Positions 17,064 to 25,930 of a DNA stretch of 64,000 nucleotides are shown in pieces. Positions within the stretch are counted from its first letter, which is position 1. Every line of letters begins with the position of its first letter. The stretch lies in the NCBI RefSeq assembly GCF_029051685.1, contig NZ_JAACFT010000026.1, positions 1 to 64,000 of the forward strand. The letters run 5' to 3'. The notes under the pieces were generated by a model. The model was given only the letters and a program-made list of their open reading frames with translations. It did not search any database and was not told the origin of the DNA. Position numbers and translations under genes: made by a program. Source of the DNA: Bradyrhizobium sp. CSA207. GTDB taxonomy: Bacteria > Pseudomonadota > Alphaproteobacteria > Rhizobiales > Xanthobacteraceae.

Positions 17064-17375
17064 TCTGGCAAGGCCTGATCCGCCCCAACTTTGCGATTGG
17101 ACCGGCGGCGCAGCCCCGTATTGAGCCTGAATCGGCCCTAAGCCCCGGGAATTCCCGGACAAAATTCAGTCAACCAACCGCGAAAGAACGCATTGTTTTT
17201 TGGCGTTTCTTGCATATATTGCGCCGCAACGCGGGGTGCCCGGTCGAGATAGCCGGGCTTCCTCTTAGGGCGGAAAGCGCCCGTTTTCCTGTTTCCAGCG
17301 TTGTCCGAGAAGAGGTCCCGGTCCGACCGGCGAGATCGCGCTTAACCCATTGTTCGACCGCAAAGAAGCTCACTC
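17064..17375. other. Intergenic leader region of typA
   Basis: No gene is seen. The stretch becomes AT-rich around 17160-17220, where the best promoter-like sequence lies, and then GC-rich up to the typA ATG. The long distance from promoter candidate to start (about 150 bases) leaves room for a structured 5' leader. Confidence 0.45.
17193..17220 (+). promoter_or_regulatory. Candidate typA promoter
   Basis: TTGTTT (17193-17198) and TATATT (17215-17220) are separated by 16 bases in an otherwise GC-rich region. They match a vegetative sigma factor pattern moderately. Confidence 0.35.
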
Positions 17376-19202
17376 ATGAACCTCCGCAACGTTGCTATCA
17401 TCGCCCACGTCGACCACGGCAAAACTACGCTCGTCGACCGCCTGCTCCAGCAATCCGGGACCTATCGCGAGAACCAGAAGGTCACCGAGCGCGCCATGGA
17501 CTCCAACGACCTGGAGCGCGAGCGCGGCATCACCATTCTGGCCAAGGCAGCCTCGGTGCAGTGGAAGGATACCCGCATCAACATCGTCGACACCCCCGGC
17601 CACGCCGATTTCGGCGGCGAGGTCGAGCGCATCCTCAACATGGTGGATGGCGCGCTGGTGCTGGTGGACGCTGCGGAAGGCCCGCTGCCGCAGACCAAGT
17701 TCGTGGTCTCCAAGGCGCTCAAGGTCGGTCTGAAGCCGATCGTCGTCATCAACAAGGTCGACCGCCCCGACGCGCGCCCGACTGAAGTCATCAACGAGGT
17801 GTTCGACCTTTTCGCCGCGCTCGACGCCAGCGAGGAACAGCTCGACTTCCCGATCCTGTATGGATCGGCCAAGCAGGGCTGGATGGCTGAGAGCCCCGAC
17901 GGCTCCCACGATGCCGGTATGCAGCCGCTGTTCGACCTGATCGTGCGCCATGTCGCGCCGCCGACCGTCGAGGAAGGCCCGTTCCGCATGATCGGCACCA
18001 TCCTCGAAGCGAACCCCTATCTCGGCCGCATCATTACCGGCCGCATCACTTCGGGCTCGATCAAGCCGAACCAGGCCGTGAAGGTCCTGGGCGCCGACGG
18101 CAAGACCATCGAGCAGGGCCGCATCACCAAGATCCTGGCGTTCCGCGGCATCGAGCGTACGCCGCTCGATGAAGCCGATGCCGGCGACATCGTTGCGATT
18201 GCGGGCCTCACCAAGGGGACCGTCGCCGACACCTTCTGCGATCCCTCCGTCGAGGTGCCGCTGCCGGCACAGCCGATCGATCCGCCGACCGTGTCGATGT
18301 CGTTCATCGTCAACAACTCGCCGCTCGCCGGCACCGAAGGCGACAAGGTGACCTCGCGCATGATCCGCGACCGCCTGCTGCGCGAGGCCGAAGGCAATGT
18401 CGCGCTGCGCGTCGTCGAAGCCTCCGACAAGGATTCCATGGAGGTGTCGGGCCGCGGCGAATTGCAGCTCGCGATCCTGATCGAAACCATGCGCCGCGAG
18501 GGCTTCGAGCTCTCGGTGTCGCGTCCGCGCGTCGTGCTGCAGAAGGACGAGGCCACCGGTGCGTGGCAGGAGCCGATCGAAGAGGTCGTGATCGACGTCG
18601 ACGAGGAGCATTCCGGCGTCGTCGTGCAGAAGATGAGCGAGCGCAAGGCCGAGATGATCGAGATGCGCCCCTCCGGCGGCAACCGCCTGCGCCTGGTGTT
18701 CTACGCGCCGACCCGCGGCCTGATCGGCTATCAGGGTGAACTTTTGACCGACACCCGCGGCACCGCGATCATGAACCGCATCTTCCACGGCTATGCCGCC
18801 TACAAGGGCGAGATCCAGGGCCGCCGCAACGGCGTCTTGATCTCCAACGACCAGGGCGACGCGGTGGCCTACGCCATGTTCAAGCTGGAAGACCGCGGCC
18901 CGATGATGATCGAGCCGGGCTGGAAGGTCTACAAGGGCATGATCGTCGGCGAGCACACCCGCGACAACGATCTCGAGATCAACGTGCTCAAGGGCAAGCA
19001 GCTCACCAACATCCGCACCACGTCGAAGGACGAAGCGGTGCGCTTGACGCCGCCGATCCGGATGACGCTGGAAAAGGCGCTCGCCTATATCGAGGACGAC
19101 GAGCTCGTCGAGGTCACGCCGAAGTCGATCCGCCTGCGCAAGAAGCATCTCGACCCGAACGAGCGCAAGCGCGCGGAGAAGGCCAAGGAAGCTGTAGCGT
19201 AA
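17376..19202 (+). CDS. typA: Translational GTPase TypA/BipA
   Basis: This ribosome-binding GTPase of 608 residues belongs to the EF-G family. It acts in ribosome assembly and stress adaptation. G1 is AHVDHGKTTL (residues 10-19), G3 is DTPGHADFGG, and G4 is NKVDRPDA. The C-terminal BipA-specific part is full length and ends KKHLDPNERKRAEKAKEAVA. It is a single gene with its own long leader; a repeat cluster follows it. Confidence 0.97.
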   Translation: MNLRNVAIIAHVDHGKTTLVDRLLQQSGTYRENQKVTERAMDSNDLERERGITILAKAASVQWKDTRINIVDTPGHADFGGEVERILNMVDGALVLVDAAEGPLPQTKFVVSKALKVGLKPIVVINKVDRPDARPTEVINEVFDLFAALDASEEQLDFPILYGSAKQGWMAESPDGSHDAGMQPLFDLIVRHVAPPTVEEGPFRMIGTILEANPYLGRIITGRITSGSIKPNQAVKVLGADGKTIEQGRITKILAFRGIERTPLDEADAGDIVAIAGLTKGTVADTFCDPSVEVPLPAQPIDPPTVSMSFIVNNSPLAGTEGDKVTSRMIRDRLLREAEGNVALRVVEASDKDSMEVSGRGELQLAILIETMRREGFELSVSRPRVVLQKDEATGAWQEPIEEVVIDVDEEHSGVVVQKMSERKAEMIEMRPSGGNRLRLVFYAPTRGLIGYQGELLTDTRGTAIMNRIFHGYAAYKGEIQGRRNGVLISNDQGDAVAYAMFKLEDRGPMMIEPGWKVYKGMIVGEHTRDNDLEINVLKGKQLTNIRTTSKDEAVRLTPPIRMTLEKALAYIEDDELVEVTPKSIRLRKKHLDPNERKRAEKAKEAVA

Positions 19203-19235
19203 GCGGTGGCGTAAGCCGAGCTGTCCATCAAGAGT

Positions 19236-19483
19236 GTCATGCCCCGCCTTCGCGGGGTAGGGCTATCGCATGTGAGGGCGGGAGGCTGTGAGACGAGCTC
19301 GGCCCGCATGGTTCGAGACGCCCGCTCTGGCGGGCTCCTCACCATGAGGGTTGGATATCCCGCCGAAAAATGCGACCTCATCCTGAGGGCCCGCCGCAGG
19401 CGGGCGTCTCGAAGGATGGGCCGCAGGCGAGCTTCCAGCCACGTCTTTGTTCAATCGCCCTGCCTTCGCGGGGCATGACGATA
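19236..19483. repeat. Repeat cluster with families B and F nested between typA and ccmG
   Basis: Outer arms of family F (CATGCCCCGCCTTCGCGGGG near 19239 and CTGCCTTCGCGGGGCATGAC near 19461) enclose family B arms in reversed order (GGTTCGAGACGCCC...CTCACCATGAGG at 19310-19349, CCTCATCCTGAGGG...CGTCTCGAAGG at 19376-19415). No gene is seen in this 286-base gap. Confidence 0.65.
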
Positions 19484-19488
19484 CTTTC

Positions 19489-20073
19489 CTATTTCAACGC
19501 CTTGTCCAGCTGCGGCAGCAGGACGGTCCGCAAATTGTCCGGCGTGATCGGTCCGACCAGCTTGTAGACAATGGTGCCTTCGCGTCCGACGACGAAGGTC
19601 TCGGGCACGCCGTACACTCCCCATTCGATCGAGGCGCGGCCATTGGCGTCAGTGCCGACGCGGCCGAACGGATTGCCGTAGCGGCCGAGGAAGCGCCGCG
19701 CGTTGTCCGGTGCATCCTTGTAGTTGATGCCGATGAGTTGGAAGCGCTTGTCTTTTGCCAGCTCGGTCAAAAGCGGCGCCTCGTCATGACACGGCACGCA
19801 CCAGGACGCCCAGACGTTGACCAGGCTCACCTTGCCCATGAACGCGGCCGGGTCGAGCCCCGGCACCTGCGCGCCGTTGTCCTGCAACCCATCGAGCGGC
19901 GGCAACATGGTCTGCGGCGCCGGCCGCCCGATCAGCGCGGAGGGGATGCGCGAGGGATCGCCGTTGCCGAGCCGCAACCAGAACAGCAGCGCCAGGACGA
20001 GGAAGGCGATCAGCGGCAGCACCATCAGGAAGGTGCGTCGCTGCGGCGTCGCGGAAGTCGATTGATCGCTCAT
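19489..20073 (-). CDS. ccmG: Cytochrome c biogenesis thioredoxin CcmG/DsbE (CycY)
   Basis: This periplasmic, membrane-anchored thiol-disulphide oxidoreductase has 194 residues. It keeps the CXXC haem-binding motif of apocytochrome c reduced. The N-terminal anchor lies at about residues 13-33, and the active site WCVPC is at 91-95 with C92 and C95. The ATG overlaps the ccmD stop as ATGA, so translation is coupled. It is last in the ccmABCDG run. Confidence 0.95.
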   Translation of the reverse strand: MSDQSTSATPQRRTFLMVLPLIAFLVLALLFWLRLGNGDPSRIPSALIGRPAPQTMLPPLDGLQDNGAQVPGLDPAAFMGKVSLVNVWASWCVPCHDEAPLLTELAKDKRFQLIGINYKDAPDNARRFLGRYGNPFGRVGTDANGRASIEWGVYGVPETFVVGREGTIVYKLVGPITPDNLRTVLLPQLDKALK

Positions 20074-20279
20074 GTGATCGTTCTTGTGATCGCTTTTGGC
20101 GTATCCGTCGCGCTGCGGCCCGAGCGACGGGTGATGCCGCTGCGATCGAGCTCGCGCAGGCGCCGGGTCTGGCTGCGATGGTCGAGGACGACCCAGCCGA
20201 TCAGGATCGCCACCACGACAGCCGCGGCGGCATAGGATGTCACGATGAACGACGCGTAGGGGCCTAGCGACATCATCAT
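20070..20279 (-). CDS. ccmD: Haem exporter accessory protein CcmD (CycX)
   Basis: This 69-residue protein has one membrane helix (SFIVTSYAAAAVVVAILIGW, about 10-29) and then a basic cytoplasmic tail (RSQTRRLRELDRSGITRR), the usual CcmD plan. It releases holo-CcmE from the CcmABC complex. Three consecutive ATGs occur at 20279, 20276 and 20273; the first overlaps the ccmC stop as ATGA and is preferred. Its own stop overlaps the ccmG start in the same way. Confidence 0.9.
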   Translation of the reverse strand: MMMSLGPYASFIVTSYAAAAVVVAILIGWVVLDHRSQTRRLRELDRSGITRRSGRSATDTPKAITRTIT

Positions 20280-21067
20280 GCGGCCCCAGCTTCTTTCGAC
20301 GCGTTTCCTTCGCGCGACCCGGCGCCCATTTCGCTCGAGAACGCTATACGGCTCGCCTGGATCATCTGCAGCGAGCGGACACGGCGGCGCAGGATCTCGT
20401 TGCGCATCGCCGCCAGGTGCAGCGTGACGAACAGCAGCGTGAACGCGATCGCCATCACCAGCAGCGGAATCAGGAACGATCTGTCGAGCGCCGAGCCGCC
20501 CATGCGCATCACCGAGGCCGGCTGGTGCAGCGTGTTCCACCAGTCGACCGAGAACTTGATGATGGGCAGGTTGATCGCGCCGACCAGGGTCAGCACTGCC
20601 GCGGCGCGCGCCGCGCGCGAGGGATCGTCGACCGCGCGCCACAACGCCATCAACCCGAGATACATCAGGAACAGGATCAGCACCGAGGTCAGCCGCGCGT
20701 CCCATTCCCAATAGGTGCCCCACATCGGCCGGCCCCACAGCGATCCCGTGAGCAGCGCGAGGAAGGTGAAGGCGGCGCCGATCGGAGCTGCCGATTTGGC
20801 GGCGACGTCGGCGAGCGGATGGCGCCACACCAGCGTGCCGAGCGAGGCGATGCTCATCACGCCCCAGACGAACATCGACAGCCAGGCGTTGGGGACGTGG
20901 ATGAACATGATCTTCACCGTCGCGCCCTGCTGGTAATCGTCGGGCGCAACAGCGGACTGATAGAGGCCGATCGCGAGCAGGGCGATGGTCGCGGCCGCAA
21001 GCCACGGCAACACCCGCGCTGTCAGCGCGAGGAACCGTGTCGGATTGGCAAGGTCGATCAGCGTCAT
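20276..21067 (-). CDS. ccmC: Haem exporter protein CcmC (CycZ)
   Basis: This inner-membrane protein of 263 residues has six predicted helices. Its tryptophan-rich WxWD segment (MWGTYWEWDARLTS) presents haem for covalent attachment to CcmE. Conserved His residues flank the motif (FIHVPNAW and WWNTLHQPAS). The C-terminus overlaps ccmD by four bases. Upstream, 76 bases separate it from ccmB, so the genes are probably one transcript. Confidence 0.96.
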   Translation of the reverse strand: MTLIDLANPTRFLALTARVLPWLAAATIALLAIGLYQSAVAPDDYQQGATVKIMFIHVPNAWLSMFVWGVMSIASLGTLVWRHPLADVAAKSAAPIGAAFTFLALLTGSLWGRPMWGTYWEWDARLTSVLILFLMYLGLMALWRAVDDPSRAARAAAVLTLVGAINLPIIKFSVDWWNTLHQPASVMRMGGSALDRSFLIPLLVMAIAFTLLFVTLHLAAMRNEILRRRVRSLQMIQASRIAFSSEMGAGSREGNASKEAGAA

Positions 21068-21143
21068 GGTATTCTGATAATCGCCGGTGGCCGCTCAGGC
21101 AATCAGCACGAAAGTCCGTAGCGAAAATTGATCGGGGTCAAGG

Positions 21144-21812
21144 TCAGTCGAGCCCATGCTTCAGGCTCGCCGCCGCGGCGAAGGGGCCGACCACGAGGCT
21201 GACCAGCGACAGCGCGCAGAGGATCGAGAACGGCGCGCCGAACGACATCGGCCCGACGATTGCGGCCTGCGAGGCGGCAACCCCGAAGATCAGCACGGGG
21301 ATCGACAGCGGCAGCACCAGAACCGCCATCAGCAGCCCGCCGCGATGCAGCGTCACCGCCAGCGCGGCGCCGATCATGCCGGTAAAAGTCAGGGCCGGGG
21401 TGCCGGCCAGCAGTGTCAGCGCCACCGCGCCCGTTGCGACCATGTCGAGATTGAGCAGCAGGCCGAGCACCGGGGTTGCGATGATCAGCGGCAGGCCGGC
21501 GGCGAGCCAATGCGCCAGCGCCTTGGCGGCGCAGGCTAGTTCCAGCGGTGTCCGGCTCATCGTGATCAGGTCGAGCGAGCCGTCCTCATGGTCGGCCATG
21601 AATAGCCGGTCGAGGGTCAGGAGGCTGGCCAGCAGCGCCCCTAGCCAGAGAATGGCCGGCCCGAGCCGGGACAACAGCGCCAGGTCCGGCCCAACAGCGA
21701 ACGGCATCAGCACCACCACGGTCAGGAAGAACAGCACGCCAATCAGCGCCCCGCCCCCGACTCGGAGCGCGATCCGGATGTCCCTGCGAATGAGGGCGGC
21801 GAGGGCGGTCAT
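21144..21812 (-). CDS. ccmB: Haem exporter permease CcmB (CycW)
   Basis: This 222-residue inner-membrane protein has six hydrophobic segments and the CcmB signature around RRDIRIALRVGG and LFMADHEDGSLDLI. It pairs with CcmA and CcmC in the ATP-driven release of haem-loaded CcmE. The start is the ATG at 21812 (MTALAALIRRD). A longer frame upstream exists only because the intercistronic repeat happens to be open. Unusually, 277 bases with a repeat pair separate it from ccmA. Confidence 0.95.
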   Translation of the reverse strand: MTALAALIRRDIRIALRVGGGALIGVLFFLTVVVLMPFAVGPDLALLSRLGPAILWLGALLASLLTLDRLFMADHEDGSLDLITMSRTPLELACAAKALAHWLAAGLPLIIATPVLGLLLNLDMVATGAVALTLLAGTPALTFTGMIGAALAVTLHRGGLLMAVLVLPLSIPVLIFGVAASQAAIVGPMSFGAPFSILCALSLVSLVVGPFAAAASLKHGLD

Positions 21813-21869
21813 GGGGTGCCCTCCTGCGAGGAGTACCCGCAAGTGGCCGCCGCGCGCCGCGCGCACGCT

Positions 21870-22045
21870 GCGCTCCCTCCCCCCTTGGGGGGGAGGATTG
21901 CGGAGGGGGGTAGCCCCGGGAGAGTTGCTTTTGGAAGGCTGGCGGCCAGCAACGGAGCGCCTGCTTCCTGTGCTCTTGGACCGAGAAAGCGCGCCGTGTG
22001 GCACCCCCCTCCCTGACTCTCCCCCACAACGGGGGAGGGAACGAA
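21870..22045. repeat. Family D hairpin pair between ccmA and ccmB
   Basis: CCTCCCCCCTTGGGGGGGAGG (21876-21896; the two arms are self-complementary), with GGAGGGGGGT after it, faces ACCCCCCTCC and a second hairpin CTCCCCCACAACGGGGGAG near 22019-22037. It interrupts an otherwise compact ccm operon. Confidence 0.65.
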
Positions 22046-22089
22046 GAAGGCGTGGCCTAGCCACTTGGAAAACTGAGGGTCGATCAGAA

Positions 22090-22692
22090 TCATACCATGC
22101 CCCCGATCCGCAGCTCGCGCGATTCGATGCCGAGCGGCGCGTGGGTGGCGGCGATGATCAGGCCGCCTCGGGCGAGATGGTCGCGCATCAGGCCGCCGAA
22201 CATGTCCTGACCGGCGACGTCAAGCGCCGTGGTCGGCTCGTCCAGCAGCCAGACCGGACGGCGGACCGCGCGCAGGCGGGCCAGCGAGAGCCGGCGGCGC
22301 TGTCCGGCCGACAGGAACGCGGCTGGCAGATCGCTGGCGTGGTCGAGGCCGACGGCGGCGAGGCTCTCGGCCGCGTCAAAACGCCCTCCGCCCAGGAAAT
22401 CAGCCCAGAACGACAAGTTCTCCGCTACGCTCAGCGCCGGCTTCAGGGCATCGCGATGGCCGAGATAGTGACACTGCTCGGGCAGCGTCAGCTCGGCATC
22501 GCCCCCCTCCAGTGCGATCGTGCCGCCGGCCGGAATGAGCAGGCCCGCGATCAGCCGCAGCAGCGATGTCTTGCCCGATCCGTTGCGGCCGACGACGGCG
22601 ATTGCTTCCCCGGCCGCGGCGTCGAAATCGAGCCCGGTAAACACCTCGCGGCCGCCCCGCACGCATGTGAGCCCGCTGCCGCAAAGCCGCAT
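22090..22692 (-). CDS. ccmA: Haem exporter ATPase CcmA (CycV)
   Basis: This 200-residue ABC ATPase drives haem handover from CcmC to CcmE. Walker A is GRNGSGKT (residues 35-42), the signature is LSAGQRRRLSLARL, and Walker B is WLLDEP. The start is the ATG at 22692 with GGAG just upstream; the frame could extend eight codons to a TTG, which is less likely. It is the first gene of ccmABCDG and is divergent from acnA. Confidence 0.95.
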   Translation of the reverse strand: MRLCGSGLTCVRGGREVFTGLDFDAAAGEAIAVVGRNGSGKTSLLRLIAGLLIPAGGTIALEGGDAELTLPEQCHYLGHRDALKPALSVAENLSFWADFLGGGRFDAAESLAAVGLDHASDLPAAFLSAGQRRRLSLARLRAVRRPVWLLDEPTTALDVAGQDMFGGLMRDHLARGGLIIAATHAPLGIESRELRIGGMV

Positions 22693-22730
22693 TTCTCCGC
22701 CTGCTGAAGCTCTCAAGAGAGCCCCCAGGG

Positions 22731-22754
22731 AAACCCTAAGTAAAACCCTAAGTA
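22731..22754. repeat. Perfect 12-bp tandem direct repeat upstream of ccmA/acnA
   Basis: AAACCCTAAGTA occurs twice head to tail in the 266-base divergent region between ccmA and acnA. Two copies at roughly one helical turn could be regulator sites for either gene, or simple slippage. Confidence 0.6.
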
Positions 22755-22918
22755 AATCTTGGGGTAGCGCATCAGAATTTTTGGCTCGCGAATTGCTGCG
22801 GTACGATTGTGGCTGTGGCGGCGCGGTTAGAAAGCTTCTATAAGCCCGGAACTACTTGATGCAGCAACTCAACCTGCCCCTGCAAGCGACCCAGCCGGAC
22901 TCGCTGACGGTGTTAAAA

Positions 22919-22934
22919 TACCCCTTGCCGGGTA
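22919..22934. promoter_or_regulatory. Small inverted repeat 25 bases before the acnA start
   Basis: TACCC and GGGTA enclose CTTGCC. In this position it could be an operator or a short leader hairpin affecting acnA translation. The surrounding bases are the most AT-rich of the intergenic region. Confidence 0.35.
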
Positions 22935-22958
22935 TAACTAACAATTGGGATTTCCTTC

Positions 22959-25679
22959 ATGACCTCGCTCGACAGCTTCAAATGCAAAAAGACCCTCAAG
23001 GTCGGCGCCAAGACCTATGTCTATTACAGCCTGCCCACGGCCGAGAAGAATGGTTTGAAGGGAATTTCCAAGCTTCCCTATTCGATGAAGGTCCTGCTCG
23101 AGAATCTCTTGCGCAATGAGGACGGTCGCTCGGTCAAGAAGGCGGACATCGTCGCCGTGTCGAAGTGGCTGCGCAAGAAGTCGCTGGAGCATGAGATCGC
23201 GTTCCGCCCCGCCCGCGTGCTGATGCAGGATTTTACCGGCGTGCCGGCGGTGGTCGATCTCGCCGCGATGCGCAACGCGATGCAGAAGCTCGGCGGCGAG
23301 CCTGAGAAGATCAATCCGCTGGTGCCGGTCGATCTCGTCATCGACCACTCCGTGATCGTGAACTTTTTCGGTGACAACAAGGCCTTCGGCAAGAACGTCA
23401 CCGAGGAATACAAGCAGAACCAGGAGCGCTACGAGTTCCTGAAGTGGGGCCAGAAGGCGTTCTCGAACTTCTCGGTGGTGCCGCCCGGCACAGGCATCTG
23501 CCACCAGGTCAATCTCGAATATCTCTCCCAGACGGTGTGGACCAGGAAGGAGAAGATGACGGTCGGCAAGAAGACCGGCACCTTCGAGGTCGCCTATCCC
23601 GACTCGCTCGTCGGCACCGACTCCCACACCACGATGGTCAACGGTCTCGCCGTGCTAGGCTGGGGCGTGGGCGGCATCGAAGCGGAGGCCTGCATGCTCG
23701 GCCAGCCGCTGTCGATGCTGCTGCCCAACGTCGTCGGCTTCAAGCTGAAGGGCGCGATGAAGGAAGGCGTCACCGCGACCGACCTCGTGCTCACCGTGAC
23801 GCAGATGCTGCGCAAGCTCGGCGTCGTCGGCAAGTTTGTCGAGTTCTTCGGCCCCGGCCTCGACCACCTCTCCGTCGCCGACAAGGCGACCATCGCCAAC
23901 ATGGCGCCTGAATACGGCGCGACCTGCGGCTTCTTCCCGGTCGACGCTGCCGCGATCGATTATCTCAAAACCTCCGGCCGCGCGTCGGCGCGCGTCGCGC
24001 TGGTGCAGGCCTATGCCAAGGCGCAGGGCCTGTTCCGCACTGCCAAGTCGGCGGACCCGGTGTTCACGGAGACCCTCACGCTCGACCTCGGCGACGTCGT
24101 GCCCTCGATGGCCGGCCCGAAGCGCCCCGAAGGGCGCATCGCGCTGCCCGCGGTGGCCGAAGGCTTCTCGCTCGCGCTCGCCAATGAGTACAAGAAGGCC
24201 GAGGAGCCGGCGAAGCGCTTTGCCGTCGACGGCAAGAATTTCGACATCGGCCATGGCGACGTCGTGATCGCCGCCATCACCTCCTGTACCAACACTTCGA
24301 ATCCGAGCGTGCTGATCGGTGCCGGGCTGCTGGCGCGTAACGCGGCGGCCAAGGGCCTCAAGGCAAAGCCGTGGGTGAAGACCTCGCTTGCCCCGGGTAG
24401 CCAGGTGGTCGCGGCCTATCTCGCCGATTCCGGTCTGCAGAGCGATCTCGACAAGGTCGGCTTCAATCTGGTCGGCTTCGGATGCACCACCTGCATCGGC
24501 AATTCCGGTCCGCTGCCCGAGGAGATCTCGAAGGCGATCAACGACAACGGCATCGTCGCGGCGGCCGTGCTCTCCGGTAACCGCAATTTCGAAGGCCGGG
24601 TCTCGCCGGACGTGCAGGCGAACTATCTGGCCTCGCCGCCGCTCGTCGTCGCTCACGCGCTCGCGGGCAGCGTGACCAAGAACCTCGCCGTCGAACCGCT
24701 CGGCGAGGGCAAGGACGGTAAGCCGGTGTACCTCAAGGACATCTGGCCGACGACCAAGGAGATCAACGCCTTCATGAAGAAGTTCGTGACCGCGTCGATC
24801 TTCAAGAAGAAGTATGCCGACGTGTTCAAGGGCGACACCAACTGGCGCAAGATCAAGACGGTCGAGAGCGAGACCTATCGCTGGAACATGAGCTCGACTT
24901 ATGTGCAGAACCCGCCCTATTTCGACGGCATGAAGAAGGAGCCGGAGCCGGTCACCGATATCGTCGAGGCGCGCATCCTCGCGATGTTCGGCGACAAGAT
25001 CACCACCGACCACATCTCGCCCGCCGGTTCGATCAAGCTCACCTCGCCCGCGGGCAAGTATCTCAGCGAGCACCAGGTGCGCCCTGCCGACTTCAACCAG
25101 TACGGCACGCGGCGCGGCAACCATGAAGTGATGATGCGCGGCACCTTCGCCAATATCCGCATCAAGAACTTCATGCTCAAGGGCGCCGACGGCAACATTC
25201 CCGAAGGCGGTCTCACCAAGCATTGGCCCGATGGCGAGCAGATGTCGATCTACGACGCCGCGATGAAGTATCAGCAGGAGAGCGTGCCGCTGGTGGTGTT
25301 CGCCGGCGCCGAATACGGCAACGGCTCCTCGCGCGACTGGGCGGCGAAGGGCACCCGCCTGCTCGGCGTCCGCGCCGTGATCTGCCAGAGCTTCGAGCGC
25401 ATTCATCGCTCCAACCTGGTCGGAATGGGCGTGCTGCCGCTGACTTTCGAGGAGGGTACCTCCTGGTCGTCGCTCGGTCTGAAGGGCGACGAGAAGGTCA
25501 CGCTGCGCGGCCTCGTCGGCGATTTGAAGCCGCGTCAGAAGCTGACCGCGGAAATCGTCTCCGGCGACGGTTCGCTGCGGCGCGTTTCGCTGCTTTGCCG
25601 CATCGATACGCTGGACGAGCTCGACTACTACCGCAACGGCGGTATCCTGCACTATGTGCTGCGCAAACTCGCGGCGTGA
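22959..25679 (+). CDS. acnA: Aconitate hydratase A
   Basis: Aconitase interconverts citrate and isocitrate in the TCA cycle using a [4Fe-4S] cluster. The 906-residue protein is the IRP1/AcnA type. The cluster ligands are C443 (SCTNTSNPS) and C509 and C512 (GCTTCIGNSG). The swivel domain contains EYGNGSSRDWAAKG. The start is the ATG at 22959 (MTSLDSFKCKK). It forms a single transcription unit with a strong terminator. Confidence 0.97.
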   Translation: MTSLDSFKCKKTLKVGAKTYVYYSLPTAEKNGLKGISKLPYSMKVLLENLLRNEDGRSVKKADIVAVSKWLRKKSLEHEIAFRPARVLMQDFTGVPAVVDLAAMRNAMQKLGGEPEKINPLVPVDLVIDHSVIVNFFGDNKAFGKNVTEEYKQNQERYEFLKWGQKAFSNFSVVPPGTGICHQVNLEYLSQTVWTRKEKMTVGKKTGTFEVAYPDSLVGTDSHTTMVNGLAVLGWGVGGIEAEACMLGQPLSMLLPNVVGFKLKGAMKEGVTATDLVLTVTQMLRKLGVVGKFVEFFGPGLDHLSVADKATIANMAPEYGATCGFFPVDAAAIDYLKTSGRASARVALVQAYAKAQGLFRTAKSADPVFTETLTLDLGDVVPSMAGPKRPEGRIALPAVAEGFSLALANEYKKAEEPAKRFAVDGKNFDIGHGDVVIAAITSCTNTSNPSVLIGAGLLARNAAAKGLKAKPWVKTSLAPGSQVVAAYLADSGLQSDLDKVGFNLVGFGCTTCIGNSGPLPEEISKAINDNGIVAAAVLSGNRNFEGRVSPDVQANYLASPPLVVAHALAGSVTKNLAVEPLGEGKDGKPVYLKDIWPTTKEINAFMKKFVTASIFKKKYADVFKGDTNWRKIKTVESETYRWNMSSTYVQNPPYFDGMKKEPEPVTDIVEARILAMFGDKITTDHISPAGSIKLTSPAGKYLSEHQVRPADFNQYGTRRGNHEVMMRGTFANIRIKNFMLKGADGNIPEGGLTKHWPDGEQMSIYDAAMKYQQESVPLVVFAGAEYGNGSSRDWAAKGTRLLGVRAVICQSFERIHRSNLVGMGVLPLTFEEGTSWSSLGLKGDEKVTLRGLVGDLKPRQKLTAEIVSGDGSLRRVSLLCRIDTLDELDYYRNGGILHYVLRKLAA

Positions 25680-25728
25680 GCGCGGATTTGTGATCAGTGG
25701 CTCACTGCGAAGTGAGTAGAAGGTTAAA

Positions 25729-25758
25729 CGAAGGCGGCCTATCACAAGGCCGCCTTCG
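25729..25758 (+). terminator. acnA terminator
   Basis: An 11-bp perfect stem (CGAAGGCGGCC / GGCCGCCTTCG) has an 8-base loop. It lies 50 bases after the acnA stop and is followed by a weak T-containing stretch (CGCGTTTG). Confidence 0.65.
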
Positions 25759-25874
25759 CGCGTTTGCGGCAGCTTCGGACGGGCCTGCCTGGCGAAATAC
25801 CTCGCTTGGGGTGGTCGCTTGGACGTTTGAATGTGCCGCGTCCGTAAGACTACGGTGACCATCCGGCGGTAAGA

Positions 25875-25912
25875 TTTCCCTTCTCACGAGCAATTTCCCT
25901 TCTCACGAGCAA
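25875..25912. repeat. Perfect 19-bp tandem duplication
   Basis: TTTCCCTTCTCACGAGCAA occurs twice without a gap, ending 18 bases before the ATG of the DUF1223 gene, so it lies in its leader or promoter. Confidence 0.85.
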
Positions 25913-25930
25913 TGGTGTGCGGCGTACGAC

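Noticed and set aside
22856..23119. 87-residue frame overlapping the acnA start
   Set aside because: It overlaps acnA in another frame, and the acnA N-terminus is strongly conserved. The start codon is not preceded by a good ribosome binding site.
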